Notes: generated by a model not told the origin, from the sequence alone. 64,000 nt of DNA from Klebsiella electrica (GCF_006711645.1 NZ_CP041247.1:4030001-4094000), one strand, 5' to 3'. Shown: positions 18,636-29,774, counted from the stretch's first letter. Made by a program: numbers and translations.

Positions 18636-18750
18636 CGGGCACCTCTGGAGAAAAATGTTCTCCTTTCATTGTAATTGAAAGGCTAAATAGCAACAATTTT
18701 TCCTCGCACTTCCGCTAAGCTGGGCACAAAATGACAAACAGGAAATAACG

Positions 18751-19803
18751 ATGAAGAGCGCCTGGGTAAAACACGCCATCAGTGAAATTAACGCCGATTA
18801 TCAGCGTTCCGCCGACACGCACCTTATTCGCCTGGCGCTGCCCGGCTTCCCGGGTATTCAGATCTACCTGAAGGATGAGAGCACCCATCCTACCGGCAGC
18901 CTGAAACACCGCCTGGCGCGTTCTCTGTTCCTTTACGGACTGTGTAACGGCTGGATTAAAGAAGGGACGACGATTATCGAAGCCTCTTCCGGCTCGACGG
19001 CAGTCTCTGAAGCCTACTTCGCACGCCTGCTCGGCCTGCCGTTTATCGCCGTCATGCCTTCCTGTACGGCGAAACGCAAAATTGAGCAGATTGAGTTTTA
19101 TGGCGGACGCTGTCACTTCGTCGAGAGCGCGTGCGAAATCTATGCCGCCTCCGAGAGACTGGCTCGCGAGCTGAACGGCCATTATATGGATCAATTTACC
19201 TTCGCTGAACGGGCGACGGACTGGCGCGGCAATAACAATATTGCCGACAGCATTTTCCGGCAGATGACCCATGAACCGCATCCGCAGCCCGCTTATATCG
19301 TGATGAGTGCGGGGACCGGCGGAACATCGGCCACGATTGGCCGCTATATCCGCTGTCAGGGCTATGATACTCAACTATTGGTGGTCGATCCGCAAAACTC
19401 GGTGTTCCTCGACTACTGGCAGAGCCGCGATGCCGACCTGCGCAGCCCGGTCGGCAGCAAAATAGAAGGTATCGGTCGCCCGCGCGTCGAGCCGTCATTT
19501 ATTCCTGACGTCGTCGATGAGATGCTGCGGGTGCCGGACGCAGCCAGCGTCGCCAGCGCCCTGTGGCTGGAAACGCTGCTGGGTCGCAAAGTCGGCGCCT
19601 CCACCGGCACCAATATGTGGGGGGTGCTTGAGCTCGCCGTGCGTATGCGCGCCGAGGGGCGTACCGGTTCTATCGTCACTCTGCTGTGCGACAGCGGCGA
19701 ACGCTATCTGGAGAGCTATTACAACCCGCAGTGGGTCGCAAGTCAGATAGGCGATATCACTCCGTGGCAGGCAAAAATCGCGGCAATGGTAAACACACAA
19801 TAA
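18751..19803 (+). CDS. cdsH: PLP-dependent L-cysteine desulfhydrase CdsH
   Basis: 350-residue fold-II PLP enzyme of the cysteine synthase family. The Schiff-base lysine lies in [15 protein letters not shown], and the phosphate-binding and substrate loops [11 protein letters not shown] and [12 protein letters not shown] are clear. Salmonella CdsH, next to the decR (ybaO) homolog, converts cysteine to pyruvate, ammonia and sulfide; gene context here is the same. AGGAAATAACG precedes the ATG. It is absent at this locus in E. coli K-12. Activation by DecR is inferred from the divergent layout. Confidence 0.85.
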   Translation: MKSAWVKHAISEINADYQRSADTHLIRLALPGFPGIQIYLKDESTHPTGSLKHRLARSLFLYGLCNGWIKEGTTIIEASSGSTAVSEAYFARLLGLPFIAVMPSCTAKRKIEQIEFYGGRCHFVESACEIYAASERLARELNGHYMDQFTFAERATDWRGNNNIADSIFRQMTHEPHPQPAYIVMSAGTGGTSATIGRYIRCQGYDTQLLVVDPQNSVFLDYWQSRDADLRSPVGSKIEGIGRPRVEPSFIPDVVDEMLRVPDAASVASALWLETLLGRKVGASTGTNMWGVLELAVRMRAEGRTGSIVTLLCDSGERYLESYYNPQWVASQIGDITPWQAKIAAMVNTQ

Positions 19804-19833
19804 AAAAAAGCCAGACACCGTGGCGCCTGGCTT
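19802..19833 (-). terminator. Terminator of cof
   Basis: Stem AAGCCAG/CTGGCTT with an interrupted extension (ACACC/GGCGC), followed on the minus strand by at least seven U's. It overlaps the cdsH stop codon and lies between convergent cdsH and cof. Confidence 0.75.
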
Positions 19834-19848
19834 GCTGGAAAGGTCTGT

Positions 19849-20667
19849 TTATTCGGGGGAATAAGGAAGATCGGGATAATCCAGCCAATGCGTTAAAAAA
19901 TGGGAGACCGCTTCATGCCGGCAGTCTCCAATAACCGGTAAATGCGGAAGTTCAGCTTTGAGCTGCGGCATCGCGTTACCCATAATGACCCCGCGCCCCA
20001 CGCTACCGAGCATTTCGCGGTCGTTCATGGCGTCGCCAAACGCCATACAATCCTGCATCGACAGGCCCAGATGCTGGCTGAGTACCGCCAGCGCAGCGCC
20101 TTTATTACACCCATTTGGCAGCACTTCCAGGCAGTCGAACGCTGAAAAACAAATATGCGCGCGATCGTCGAGCGCTTCAGCCAGCTGAACGTTGAGCCGC
20201 CGGAGATCGTCGTGCTCGCCGCAGAAGCAGACTTTGGTGACGTTATCCGCCGGCATCCGTCTGGGATCGGATATCTGATAGCGGAAGCCGCTGAAAATAT
20301 GCGCTTTCAGCAATCCGGGCATCTCCTGGCCGGTAAACCAGCCGCCATCATTAAAGACGTGCATGCTGGCCGCCGTGTCCCAGCGGCGGTGGAGCACCGC
20401 TTCCGCGACGCCAGGATCGAGATCGCGGCGGTGCAGCTCTTCTCCATCCACGGCATGAATCCGCGTACCGTTACCGGTAATTAAGTAGGCATCCAGCGAG
20501 AGTTCACCGATGACGTGGCGCATTTCCAGCACATGGCGGCCCGTGGCAAAGGTCAGGGTAATGTCACGATCGCGCAGACGCTTCAGCGTTGAGCGCGTTG
20601 ACGTTCCCAGACGGTGGTCCGGCAGCAGCAGCGTGCCGTCCATATCAAATGCAGCGAGTCTTGCCAT
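19849..20667 (-). CDS. cof: HAD phosphatase Cof (HMP-PP phosphatase)
   Basis: 272 residues, same as E. coli Cof. It is a Cof-type IIB HAD hydrolase with motif I FDMDGTLL, motif II TFATGRH, the Lys region GCNKGAAL and motif [12 protein letters not shown]. In E. coli it hydrolyses 4-amino-2-methyl-5-hydroxymethylpyrimidine pyrophosphate and other small phosphates. The start at 20667 ([11 protein letters not shown]) follows GGGAA; a reading to 20841 runs into repeat DNA and is rejected. Confidence 0.94.
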   Translation of the reverse strand: MARLAAFDMDGTLLLPDHRLGTSTRSTLKRLRDRDITLTFATGRHVLEMRHVIGELSLDAYLITGNGTRIHAVDGEELHRRDLDPGVAEAVLHRRWDTAASMHVFNDGGWFTGQEMPGLLKAHIFSGFRYQISDPRRMPADNVTKVCFCGEHDDLRRLNVQLAEALDDRAHICFSAFDCLEVLPNGCNKGAALAVLSQHLGLSMQDCMAFGDAMNDREMLGSVGRGVIMGNAMPQLKAELPHLPVIGDCRHEAVSHFLTHWLDYPDLPYSPE

Positions 20668-20814
20668 GTGAGTTCCCAAAAGCACGGTGAGTTTTACTTG
20701 AGTTCCAGTATTGCCTGAGATATACGGAAGTAATAGTGAATAGATAAATTTTATTGTTCCGGGTTTATAAACCGTGCTCGCGCAGGCTCCGAAGGGGCGA
20801 GGCCGAAGGACAGC
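20668..20814. other. cof upstream region
   Basis: Non-coding. AT-rich between 20690 and 20760, where the cof promoter is expected, then GC-rich sequence that merges into the repeat arrangement upstream of ybaE. Confidence 0.4.
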
Positions 20815-20990
20815 CCGGGTAACGGGTGTGAGCAAGCGCAAGCAGCACAGAGGCAGCCTTGTCAGATGAGGTGAATAATACAGCCTGCATCAAGGCGGCA
20901 AAGGCGCGAATCCCCGGAAGCTTACTCCAGTAAGTGACCGGGGTGAGCAAGCGTAGCCAACGCAGAGGCCGGTTGAAGGATGAAGTGTCT
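20815..20990 (+). repeat. Intergenic repeat, one full and one partial copy, leading into ybaE
   Basis: The full copy (about 20920-20990) begins with a small hairpin (CTTAC-TCCA-GTAAG), continues with TGACCGGGGTGAGCAAGCG and AGCCAACGCAGAGGCC, and ends GTTGAAGGATGAAGTGTCT right before the ybaE ATG. A diverged copy of its second half (GGGTGTGAGCAAGCGCAAGC and CACAGAGGCAGCC) lies at about 20819-20870. The same element recurs at the window's right edge upstream of ribH. Its AAGGA supplies the probable ybaE ribosome site. Confidence 0.7.
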
Positions 20991-22691
20991 ATGAGGTTAT
21001 TAAACCGTCTGAACCAGTACCAGCGCCTCTGGCGGCCCTCCTCCGGCGCGCCGCAGCAGGTGACGGTCGGCGAACTGGCTGAACGCTGTTTTTGCAGCGA
21101 ACGCCATATTCGAACGCTGCTGCGTCAGGCTCAGGAGGCCGGCTGGTTGAGCTGGCAGGCCGCTCCCGGGCGCGGAAAACGCGGCACGCTGATTTTTCAC
21201 ACCGCGCCAGAAGCCTTACGTAATGAGATGATGGAGCTGGCGCTGAATAATGGTCAGCAGAAAAACGCGCTGGAGCTGGCTCAGTTGGCGACGGAAGAGC
21301 TGAAGGCGCTGCTTTCGCCTTTTCTTGGCGGTCAGTGGCAAAACAATACGCCGACTTTGCGTATTCCCTACTATCGCCCGCTTGACGCACTGCGGCCGGG
21401 TTTTTTACCTGGCCGCGCCGAACAACATCTTGCCGGGCAAATTTTTTCCGGACTGACGCGCTTCGGGACGCACAGTAGCTCTCCGGTCGGAGATTTAGCT
21501 CATCACTGGCAGGTATCGCCGGACGGCCTGTGCTGGCAGTTTTATATCCGTTCAACGCTGTTCTGGCATAATGGCGATCCGCTAGAAACGCCGCAGCTTC
21601 AGCGGCGACTGCTGATGTTGCTGGAGCTACCCGCCCTGCGCGCCCTGTTTGCCAGTATTAACCGCATCGATGTCACGCATGCGCAGTGTCTGACGATTAC
21701 GCTGCATCGCCCGGATTACTGGCTCCCTTTCCGCCTTGCCAGCGACGGCAGCGTACTGGCGCATCCCGATGAACCAACGGTCGGCAGCGGGCCGTTTCGC
21801 CTGCAACTGTTCAGCCCGGAACTGGTGCGGCTGGAGAATCATCCGCGCTATCATCTGCACCACCCGCTGATCCAGGCGGTGGAGTACTGGATAACTCCCC
21901 AGCTGTTTGAGCAGAATCTGGGCACCAGCTGCCGCCACCCGGTGCAGATTACCATTGGCGATCCGGACAAGCTGGCAAATCTTCGTCAGGTCAGCAATAG
22001 CATCAGCCTCGGATTTTGCTACCTGACGCTGCATCAAAGCCCTCGCCTCAGTAAAGCTCAGGCGCAGCGGCTGGTATCGCTGATTCACCGTTCTTCACTG
22101 CTAAAGACACTTCCGCTCGACGAAGATTTGATTACCCCCAGTCACGAGGTGTTGCCCGGATGGACCATTCCCCAGGGGCCGGAGAATCAGGATGTGCCTC
22201 TGCCTGAACAGCTTACGCTGCTGTATCACCTGCCGGTCGAACTGCACACGATGGCAGAACAGCTCCGCCTGCGGCTTGCCGCCCTCGGCTGCGAACTGAA
22301 GCTCATTTTTCACGACGCCAAAAACTGGCACGGTTGCCAGGAACTGGCGCAGGCGGATTTGGTCATGGGCGATCGGCTGATCGGCGAAGCGCCGGAATAC
22401 ACGCTGGAGCAGTGGCTGCGCTGCGATACGATGTGGCCCCATTTATTGACCGGGGCGCAATATGCTCATCTGCAGGCCACCCTCGATGCCGTCCAGGCGC
22501 AGCCTGAAGAACGCAGCCGCAACGAAGCGTTGCGCAATGTTTTCAATATCCTGATGGACGATGCCATCATGACGCCGCTATTTAATTACCATTATCGTAT
22601 CAGTGCCCCGCCGGGCGTGAACGGCCTGCGGCTTAACGCCCGAGGCTGGTTTGATTTCACCAGCGCCTGGCTACCGCCATCACCGCCGTGA
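20991..22691 (+). CDS. ybaE: SgrR-family transcriptional regulator YbaE
   Basis: 566 residues, matching E. coli YbaE. The start at 20991 (MRLLNRLNQYQRLW) gives the family length; a reading from 20934 runs into the upstream repeat. It has an N-terminal winged helix (about 30-90; VGELAERCFCSERHIRTLLRQ) and a solute-binding-protein-like domain (about 150-560; WQVSPDGLCWQFYIR). The architecture is that of SgrR, a sugar-phosphate stress regulator. Target genes and ligand are unknown. Confidence 0.92.
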   Translation: MRLLNRLNQYQRLWRPSSGAPQQVTVGELAERCFCSERHIRTLLRQAQEAGWLSWQAAPGRGKRGTLIFHTAPEALRNEMMELALNNGQQKNALELAQLATEELKALLSPFLGGQWQNNTPTLRIPYYRPLDALRPGFLPGRAEQHLAGQIFSGLTRFGTHSSSPVGDLAHHWQVSPDGLCWQFYIRSTLFWHNGDPLETPQLQRRLLMLLELPALRALFASINRIDVTHAQCLTITLHRPDYWLPFRLASDGSVLAHPDEPTVGSGPFRLQLFSPELVRLENHPRYHLHHPLIQAVEYWITPQLFEQNLGTSCRHPVQITIGDPDKLANLRQVSNSISLGFCYLTLHQSPRLSKAQAQRLVSLIHRSSLLKTLPLDEDLITPSHEVLPGWTIPQGPENQDVPLPEQLTLLYHLPVELHTMAEQLRLRLAALGCELKLIFHDAKNWHGCQELAQADLVMGDRLIGEAPEYTLEQWLRCDTMWPHLLTGAQYAHLQATLDAVQAQPEERSRNEALRNVFNILMDDAIMTPLFNYHYRISAPPGVNGLRLNARGWFDFTSAWLPPSPP

Positions 22692-22757
22692 TGAAGCTGG
22701 TCGCCGCGCCTGTCAGGCGCTACCATATCGCTTTCACTTTGATTGTCAGGAATTGCC

Positions 22758-23453
22758 ATGAAACGCGCCGTAGTTGTCTTCAGCGGAGGACAAGATTCAA
22801 CAACCTGCCTGGTGCAGGCTCTGCAACAGTACGATGAAGTGCACTGCGTCACTTTTGATTATGGCCAACGCCACCGCGCGGAAATTGACGTTGCGCGCGC
22901 TCTGGCGTTAAAGCTGGGCGCCGTTGCCCATAAGGTGCTCGACGTGACGCTGCTCAACGAGCTTGCCGTCAGCAGTCTGACCCGCGATAACATTCCGGTG
23001 CCGGACTATGAGCCGGAAGCCAGCGGTATCCCGAATACCTTTGTGCCCGGACGAAATATCCTGTTTTTAACACTGACGGCGATTTATGCCTACCAGGTCA
23101 AGGCGGAAGCGATCATTACCGGCGTTTGCGAGACCGATTTTTCCGGCTACCCGGACTGCCGCGACGAGTTCGTGAAAGCGCTGCACCATGCCGTCAGCCT
23201 GGGAATGGCGAAAGATATTCGCTTCGAGACGCCGCTGATGTGGCTGAACAAAGCCGAGACATGGGCCTTAGCCGATTACTGGGGCCAGTTAGCGCTGGTG
23301 CGCCATGAAACCCTGACCTGCTATAACGGCATTAAGGGCGACGGCTGCGGACAGTGCGCGGCCTGTAACCTGCGCGCCAACGGGCTAAGCCAGTACGAAG
23401 CCGATCGACCAGGTATTATGGCCGTGATGAAGCAGAAAACCGGGCTACAGTAG
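22758..23453 (+). CDS. queC: 7-cyano-7-deazaguanine synthase QueC
   Basis: ATP-dependent synthesis of preQ0 from 7-carboxy-7-deazaguanine in queuosine biosynthesis. 231 residues as in E. coli; start at 22758 after AGGAATTGCC. The PP-loop [12 protein letters not shown] and the C-terminal four-Cys zinc site ([17 protein letters not shown]) are intact. It is monocistronic in appearance, 66 bp after ybaE. Confidence 0.97.
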   Translation: MKRAVVVFSGGQDSTTCLVQALQQYDEVHCVTFDYGQRHRAEIDVARALALKLGAVAHKVLDVTLLNELAVSSLTRDNIPVPDYEPEASGIPNTFVPGRNILFLTLTAIYAYQVKAEAIITGVCETDFSGYPDCRDEFVKALHHAVSLGMAKDIRFETPLMWLNKAETWALADYWGQLALVRHETLTCYNGIKGDGCGQCAACNLRANGLSQYEADRPGIMAVMKQKTGLQ

Positions 23454-23560
23454 CCGCTTATTTCCCGGTAGCGACTGACGCCTTCGCGGGCCTGCGAGAA
23501 CCGCGTATACCATCAGGCCCGTAGCCCGCCAGCGTACTCCTGTACCCAATCCGCAACGAC

Positions 23561-23595
23561 CTACAGGCCGGGCAGGCATCAGCCGCCACCCGGCA
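23561..23595. repeat. REP-like palindromic element
   Basis: An imperfect palindrome of the enterobacterial REP kind, CTACAGGCCGGGC at one end and GCCACCCGGCA at the other, between convergent queC and fadM. Related GC-rich fragments continue at 23470-23535. Confidence 0.65.
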
Positions 23596-23666
23596 TTTTC
23601 TCGATTAACGTTAGCTGAAACAGATGCGCAGCGGCGCCTCCGGGACAGACTCCTGCGCTGGGCCTG

Positions 23667-24068
23667 TCAGCAAGACTCCAGCTGCACCAGTTTCTCGCGC
23701 AGTTCGCCCTCCAGCGGCAGCGCCTTCTGCGTTTTAAGATCGATGCAGACAAAGGTGATTAGCGCATCGGCTACCACCTCGCCGTTAGGGTTAAGGGTGA
23801 CGACCTGGCTTAACGTCCCGCTTTTTCCGTTCAGCTGTTCCAGTTTGCTGGTGACGGTGAGCACATCGCCTAATACCGCCGGACGTCGATAGTTGATATT
23901 GATATTCACCACCACGAAGGCGATGTTACGTGCGGTCATCCAGTGAAAGGCCGGGCTGCTTTCCAGGCCATCCCAACGCGCCTCTTCAAGAAACTCCAGA
24001 TAACGCGCATTATTGACGTGCTGATAGACGTCGAGATGATAGCCGCGAACTTTGATTTGTGTCTGCAT
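23667..24068 (-). CDS. fadM: Long-chain acyl-CoA thioesterase III FadM
   Basis: 133-residue single hot-dog thioesterase (YbaW) that clears inhibitory acyl-CoAs during oleate beta-oxidation. The start at 24068 (MQTQIKVRGYHLDVY) is preferred because AAGG is too close to the ATG at 24077. The motif LDVYQHVNNARYLEFLEEAR holds the catalytic Asp and the helix of 4-hydroxybenzoyl-CoA thioesterase-like enzymes. In E. coli it is under FadR control; no operator was checked here. Confidence 0.95.
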   Translation of the reverse strand: MQTQIKVRGYHLDVYQHVNNARYLEFLEEARWDGLESSPAFHWMTARNIAFVVVNININYRRPAVLGDVLTVTSKLEQLNGKSGTLSQVVTLNPNGEVVADALITFVCIDLKTQKALPLEGELREKLVQLESC

Positions 24069-24178
24069 AGCGCACATGCCTTATCTTTCATTGTTGTTTT
24101 GAGGTCAGAGGTCACACCACTCGTGTGACCTCTTCAGTCTGGCAAATAATAACGACTGTGCAAACTTGTACTGCAAAT

Positions 24179-24667
<489 letters not shown>

Positions 24668-24695
24668 TTACTGATTTTTGCGAAGCGTCACGAAA

Positions 24696-26570
24696 TTATG
24701 GCTGCTGGTCGATGGCATCGCCGAGTTTAATTTTCGCAGACTTACGCAGGTTGCTCATCAGCGCTTCGAAAGCAATCTGAGCATTGTTCTGCGTGATGCC
24801 TTGAACCATGGCTTTTTTCTGCTCTTCCGGCATGTCGCCGGCTTTCACTTCATCCAGCGCCAGCAGCACCACGTTGCCTTTGATGTCGCTACCCATACCG
24901 TAGACAGGTTTACCCTGCTGCGGCAGCGGCAGAGCAAACGTCGCCTGGCTCAATGGATCCTGACCGGTACGGGCCAGCGTCTGCGCCGGACCGAAGCTTA
25001 AACCTGCGGCTTTCATCGCCTCGTCACCTTTGCCATCTTTGAACGCCGCCAGCAGCTTGTCTGCATCCAGCTTCGCCTGTTGTTCAGCTTTGGTGTGTTT
25101 TACGATATCGATAACCTGCGCTTTCACATCCGCCAGCGGCTTCACGGCTTCCGCTTTATGCTCGCTGATGCGCAGAACAAATGCGCGATCGCCATCGACG
25201 GTGATGATATCGGAGTTGCTGCCCGGTGTACCGTTCTCGCCCACCAGACCGCCGTTGAAAATAGCATCGGAGACCGGTTTAAAGTTCAGCTCTTCCGGCA
25301 GATTGTCACGCCCAAACCAGCCGGTTTCGCTCACTTTCACACCCGCAGCCTGTGCGGCGCTGGCAAGAGATTCGTTATCATTGCTGGCCGCATCGCTCAC
25401 TTTCTGCTGTAGCGCGTAGTAAGCATCCAGCGCTTTTTCCTGCTTCACTTTCGCCGCGATATCATCGCGAACGTCAGCCAGCGGTTTAACCTTCGCCGGC
25501 TGAACATCATCAAGACGGACAACCAGGAAACCCACGGAAGATTTAATCACGCCAGAAAGCTGGCCTTTTTCTTTCAGACCGGCATTTTTCAGCTCCGGCA
25601 CCGTTGCGGCATCTTCCATCCAGCCCATATCGCCACCGTTGCGGGCAGAGATAATGTCGGTAGATTTTTCTTTCGCCAGGGCGGCGAAATCGGCCCCTTT
25701 CTTCAGTTCATCCAGAATAGTCTGGGCATCGGCTTCGGTCTTGGTCTGAATCACGCTGTAGCGGTTACGCTGCGGCTGCGTGAACTGATCCTGGTGCTGA
25801 TCATACCAGGACTGAATTTCCTGGTCAGAGGCGTTCTCCTGCATGCCAGCCGCATCCATTTTGATGTAGCTGACGCGGAACTGCTCCGGCGCCATGAAAC
25901 GGGCCTGGTTTTGCTGGTAGTAAGCGTTGATTTCCTCATCGCTCACCGTCTGCTTCGCCGCCAGCGCGTTGACATCAATGGTGGCTTCACGCACTACGCG
26001 TTGCTGAGATACCAGCGCAGCCAACTGATCGGACTCACCGGACAGCATAAAGTCGGTACCGGCAATGGCATTAATCAGCTGCTGAGTCGTCAGCTGGTTG
26101 CGCAGCGCCTGCGCGTACTGATCGGTGGTCATACCCATTTGATTCACGATACCGCCAAAACGTTCGTTATCAAATTTGCCGTTAGTCTGGAAAGCCTGGG
26201 TCTGGAAGATAGCCTGTTTGACTTGAGCATCGCTGACGCTCAGTCCAAGTTCGCGGGCGTACTGGTCAAGCAGCGACTCGTCAATCAGACGGTTCAGCAC
26301 CTGCTGACGCATGGTTTTCATGTAGTTTTCGTTGGCCGCCAGTTCCGAGAACTGATCGCCAAGCTGCTGCTGCATACGGTTACGTTCGCTGGCAACGGCA
26401 TTTTCAAACTGCGAGCGACCAATTTCCTGGTCGTTAACTTTCGCGGCATAATTGTTACTGCCGCCAATCAGGTAACCACTCACCCCGGTCAAAATGAACG
26501 AGATAATGATAATACCGAAAATAATCTTGAGCACGACGCTATTGGCGGCCGTGCGTAGGTTGTCCATCAT
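24696..26570 (-). CDS. ppiD: Periplasmic folding chaperone PpiD
   Basis: 624 residues, one longer than E. coli PpiD. The start is the first Met of MMDNLRTAANS. One N-terminal membrane anchor (about 15-36) is followed by a SurA-like chaperone region and a parvulin-type domain (about 265-365; YSVIQTKTEADA, GGDMGWMED, GQLSGVIKSSVGFLVVRLDD). PpiD docks at the SecYEG translocon and helps newly exported proteins fold; its parvulin domain has little isomerase activity in E. coli. It is downstream of hupB. Confidence 0.96.
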   Translation of the reverse strand: MMDNLRTAANSVVLKIIFGIIIISFILTGVSGYLIGGSNNYAAKVNDQEIGRSQFENAVASERNRMQQQLGDQFSELAANENYMKTMRQQVLNRLIDESLLDQYARELGLSVSDAQVKQAIFQTQAFQTNGKFDNERFGGIVNQMGMTTDQYAQALRNQLTTQQLINAIAGTDFMLSGESDQLAALVSQQRVVREATIDVNALAAKQTVSDEEINAYYQQNQARFMAPEQFRVSYIKMDAAGMQENASDQEIQSWYDQHQDQFTQPQRNRYSVIQTKTEADAQTILDELKKGADFAALAKEKSTDIISARNGGDMGWMEDAATVPELKNAGLKEKGQLSGVIKSSVGFLVVRLDDVQPAKVKPLADVRDDIAAKVKQEKALDAYYALQQKVSDAASNDNESLASAAQAAGVKVSETGWFGRDNLPEELNFKPVSDAIFNGGLVGENGTPGSNSDIITVDGDRAFVLRISEHKAEAVKPLADVKAQVIDIVKHTKAEQQAKLDADKLLAAFKDGKGDEAMKAAGLSFGPAQTLARTGQDPLSQATFALPLPQQGKPVYGMGSDIKGNVVLLALDEVKAGDMPEEQKKAMVQGITQNNAQIAFEALMSNLRKSAKIKLGDAIDQQP

Positions 26571-26721
26571 GGTGTAACAACGCTCCGCTGTAGATGACTG
26601 TAGCTCGCGCAGCATAGCACGTGATGGCTGCCGCGCGTGAGGACCTATTTTGACAAGAAAATGGGGGGATTGTCAGCCCACAAGTGCGTACAAACACACA
26701 TAAAGTCGGGTTTCGGGCAAA

Positions 26722-26748
26722 TAAAAAAGGCACATCTCGCGATGCGCC
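26722..26748 (-). terminator. Terminator of hupB
   Basis: Stem GGCGCATC/GATGTGCC (one G-U pair) with loop GCGA, followed on the minus strand by UUUUUUAUU. Confidence 0.85.
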
Positions 26749-26783
26749 CTTGTACTTCGTCACATTCCCTGATGGGAAGCCGA

Positions 26784-27056
26784 TCAGTTTACCGCGTCTT
26801 TCAGCGCTTTACCGGCACGGAAACCCGGCACTTTGGCAGCAGCGATGGTAATTTCTTTACCTGTTTGCGGGTTGCGACCGGTACGGGCAGCGCGCTCTTT
26901 CACAGCAAAGGTACCAAACCCGACCAGCGCAACGTCATCTCCAGCCTGCAGAGATTCAGTAACAGAAGCAATTAAAGCATCTAACGCACGTCCGGCTGCA
27001 GCTTTAGAAATGTCCGCACCCGCAGCAATTTTGTCAATCAGTTGAGATTTATTCAC
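26784..27056 (-). CDS. hupB: DNA-binding protein HU-beta
   Basis: 90-residue nucleoid protein. It has the HU fold with [21 protein letters not shown] at the N-terminus and the DNA-binding arm ([21 protein letters not shown]). It forms HU heterodimers with HU-alpha and bends DNA. It stands downstream of lon as in E. coli. Confidence 0.98.
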   Translation of the reverse strand: MNKSQLIDKIAAGADISKAAAGRALDALIASVTESLQAGDDVALVGFGTFAVKERAARTGRNPQTGKEITIAAAKVPGFRAGKALKDAVN

Positions 27057-27194
27057 TGTTCTCTTCCTCTCTTTATAATTTATATCGCACCAGAATCCTT
27101 CGTGGTGCGACCGCGCAGCAGTTATATCAGGACTGTCATGCCCTTACAACAGAGTTGTAGATGACCCCCTGCCAGCGATCTAAGTTAGCTACAC

Positions 27195-27231
27195 AAAAAA
27201 AGGCTGGCAAGTACGAATTTACTTCCCAGCC
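27195..27231 (-). terminator. Terminator of lon
   Basis: Stem GGCTGG..AGTA / TACT..CCAGCC on the minus strand followed by UUUUUUUG. It is positioned 33 bp after the lon stop. Confidence 0.88.
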
Positions 27232-27263
27232 CCACTTTTCTTAGCGCTATTTGCGCGAAATCA

Positions 27264-29618
27264 CTATTTTGCCGTGACGACCTGCATGCCAAAGGGTTCG
27301 TTCTGCAACGCAAGTGTCAGAACTTCTTCGATTCGTTTCACCGGATGGATATCTAAATCGGCAATAACGTTATCTGGAATTTCTTCAAGGTCACGTTTAT
27401 TTTCATCAGGAATCAGAACAGTCTTAATGCCGCCGCGGTGTGCCGCCAGCAGTTTTTCCTTCAGACCGCCGATTGGCAGCACCTGGCCGCGCAGGGTAAT
27501 TTCCCCCGTCATCGCGACGTCAGCGCGTACCGGATTCCCCGTCAGACAGGACACCAGCGCGGTACACATCGCGATACCGGCGCTCGGGCCGTCTTTCGGC
27601 GTCGCCCCTTCCGGAACGTGAACGTGAATATCACGTTTTTCGTAAAAGTCTGAGTTAATACCCAGCTTATCCGCACGCGAACGGACTACGGTCAGCGCAG
27701 CCTGAATAGACTCCTGCATCACTTCGCCCAGCGAGCCGGTATAGGTCAGCTTGCCTTTACCCGGCACGCAGGCGGTTTCGATGGTCAGCAGATCGCCGCC
27801 CACTTCCGTCCATGCCAGACCGGTGACCTGACCAACGCGGTTTTCGCTATCCGCACGACCGTAGTCATAGCGCTGCACGCCAAGGAAATCATGCAGGTTA
27901 TCGCCGCTAATCGTGATGTGCTTCAGTGACTTATCCAGCAGCAGCTGTTTGACCGCCTTACGGCACAGCTTGGAAATTTCACGCTCCAGCCCACGCACGC
28001 CCGCTTCACGGGTGTAATAGCGAATAATCCCGATAATCGCGCTGTCCTCAACGGTCAGCTCGCCTTTTTTCAGCGCATTACGCTCAATCTGCTTAGACAG
28101 CAGGTGGCGTTTGGCAATGTTCAGTTTTTCGTCTTCGGTATAACCGGACAGACGAATCACTTCCATACGATCCAGCAGCGGCGCCGGGATATTCATGGAG
28201 TTAGAGGTCGCCACAAACATCACGTCACTCAGATCGTAGTCCACTTCCAGATAGTGGTCGTTAAACGCCACGTTCTGTTCAGGATCCAGTACTTCCAGCA
28301 GCGCTGAAGCCGGATCACCGCGCATGTCAGAGGACATTTTGTCTATCTCATCCAGCAGGAACAGCGGGTTTTTCACGCCCACTTTCGCCATTTTCTGGAT
28401 CAGTTTGCCCGGCATGGAGCCAATATAGGTCCGGCGGTGACCGCGGATTTCCGCTTCATCACGCACGCCGCCCAGCGCCATACGCACGTATTTACGTCCG
28501 GTCGCTTTGGCGATGGATTGACCCAACGAGGTTTTACCCACCCCCGGCGGTCCAACCAGGCACAGAATCGGCCCTTTGAGCTTATTCACACGGCTCTGCA
28601 CCGCAAGATACTCAAGGATACGATCTTTCACGCGCTCAAGGCCGTAGTGATCGGTATCGAGGATCTCCTGAGCCTGACGCAGATCTTTTTTAACCTTGCT
28701 GCGCGCGTTCCACGGCACCTGCACCATCCAGTCGATGTAGCCGCGTACGACGGTCGCTTCCGCCGACATCGGCGACATCATCTTCAGCTTTTGCAGTTCC
28801 GCTTCGGTTTTTTCTTTTGCCTCTTTCGGCATTTTCGCCGCGTCGATCTTGCGCTTCAGCGCTTCGTTCTCGTCCGGGGCATCGTCCATCTCACCGAGCT
28901 CTTTCTGGATGGCCTTCATCTGCTCATTCAGATAGTACTCACGCTGAGATTTCTCCATCTGCTTTTTCACGCGGTTGCGAATGCGCTTCTCAACCTGCAG
29001 CAGATCGATTTCCGATTCCATCATCGCCATCAGATATTCCAGACGTTCGTTAATGTCGGACATCTCGAGGACGGACTGCTTATCGGCCAGCTTGAGCGGC
29101 ATGTGGGCAGCGATGGTATCCGCCAGGCGCGCGGGATCGTCGATGCTGTTGAGCGACGTCAGCACTTCCGGTGGGATTTTCTTGTTCAGCTTGATATAGC
29201 CTTCAAACTGACCGATCGCGGTGCGCACCAGCACTTCCTGCTCGCGTTCGTCGATCGCCGGCGATTCAAGGTACTCGGCTTTCGCTGAAAAATGCTCGCC
29301 GTTATCCGATAATGCAGAAATACGCGCGCGCTGCAGGCCTTCAACCAGCACTTTGACGGTGCCATCAGGCAGCTTCAGCATCTGTAAAATTGATGCCACG
29401 GTCCCGACGGTGAAAAGATCATTTACACCCGGCTCATCCGTCGAAGCTTCTTTCTGCGCAACCAGCATGATTTTTTTATCATGGTCCATAGCCGCTTCAA
29501 GACAACGGATAGATTTTTCCCGCCCTACAAACAGGGGTATGACCATGTGCGGATAAACCACCACATCGCGCAACGGCAATACGGGGATTTCAATGCGTTC
29601 AGAACGCTCAGGATTCAT
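27264..29618 (-). CDS. lon: ATP-dependent protease Lon
   Basis: 784 residues, same as E. coli. The start at 29618 ([18 protein letters not shown]) is taken from family alignment; the longer reading to 29726 overlaps the promoter. N-terminal substrate-binding domain, AAA+ module with [12 protein letters not shown] and FLLDEIDKM, and C-terminal Ser-Lys protease with PKDGPSAG (Ser679) and [10 protein letters not shown] (Lys722). It degrades misfolded proteins and regulators such as SulA and RcsA. A heat-shock promoter precedes it. Confidence 0.98.
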   Translation of the reverse strand: MNPERSERIEIPVLPLRDVVVYPHMVIPLFVGREKSIRCLEAAMDHDKKIMLVAQKEASTDEPGVNDLFTVGTVASILQMLKLPDGTVKVLVEGLQRARISALSDNGEHFSAKAEYLESPAIDEREQEVLVRTAIGQFEGYIKLNKKIPPEVLTSLNSIDDPARLADTIAAHMPLKLADKQSVLEMSDINERLEYLMAMMESEIDLLQVEKRIRNRVKKQMEKSQREYYLNEQMKAIQKELGEMDDAPDENEALKRKIDAAKMPKEAKEKTEAELQKLKMMSPMSAEATVVRGYIDWMVQVPWNARSKVKKDLRQAQEILDTDHYGLERVKDRILEYLAVQSRVNKLKGPILCLVGPPGVGKTSLGQSIAKATGRKYVRMALGGVRDEAEIRGHRRTYIGSMPGKLIQKMAKVGVKNPLFLLDEIDKMSSDMRGDPASALLEVLDPEQNVAFNDHYLEVDYDLSDVMFVATSNSMNIPAPLLDRMEVIRLSGYTEDEKLNIAKRHLLSKQIERNALKKGELTVEDSAIIGIIRYYTREAGVRGLEREISKLCRKAVKQLLLDKSLKHITISGDNLHDFLGVQRYDYGRADSENRVGQVTGLAWTEVGGDLLTIETACVPGKGKLTYTGSLGEVMQESIQAALTVVRSRADKLGINSDFYEKRDIHVHVPEGATPKDGPSAGIAMCTALVSCLTGNPVRADVAMTGEITLRGQVLPIGGLKEKLLAAHRGGIKTVLIPDENKRDLEEIPDNVIADLDIHPVKRIEEVLTLALQNEPFGMQVVTAK

Positions 29619-29699
29619 AGAGCTCTCTCTTAGTTTAAAGTCCGCCAGGTAGCCAGCGGCACGACTCGTCATCGCGACGCCGTTAATATGTAATCCAGT

Positions 29700-29727
29700 A
29701 TATGGGGATGTATTCCACACATTCAAC
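29700..29727 (-). promoter_or_regulatory. Sigma-32 (heat-shock) promoter of lon
   Basis: On the minus strand GTTGAAT and CCCCATAT are separated by about 13 bp, a good match to CTTGAAA-N(13-15)-CCCCATNT, 80-110 bp upstream of the lon start. Confidence 0.85.
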
Positions 29728-29748
29728 GGCGGGAATGCAGGAAAAATA

Positions 29749-29774
29749 AAAGGGGGGATAAAATCCCCCCTTTT
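29749..29774 (-). terminator. Terminator of clpX
   Basis: Stem AAAGGGGGGAT/ATCCCCCCTTT with a short loop; U-rich on both exits. It lies between clpX and the lon promoter. Confidence 0.88.

Noticed and set aside
20868..20930. CRISPR-like repeat-spacer array near the ybaE leader
   Set aside because: Only one full and one diverged partial copy with no regular spacing.
22692..22757. preQ1 riboswitch before queC
   Set aside because: The 66-bp leader has no clear pseudoknot-type preQ1 motif.
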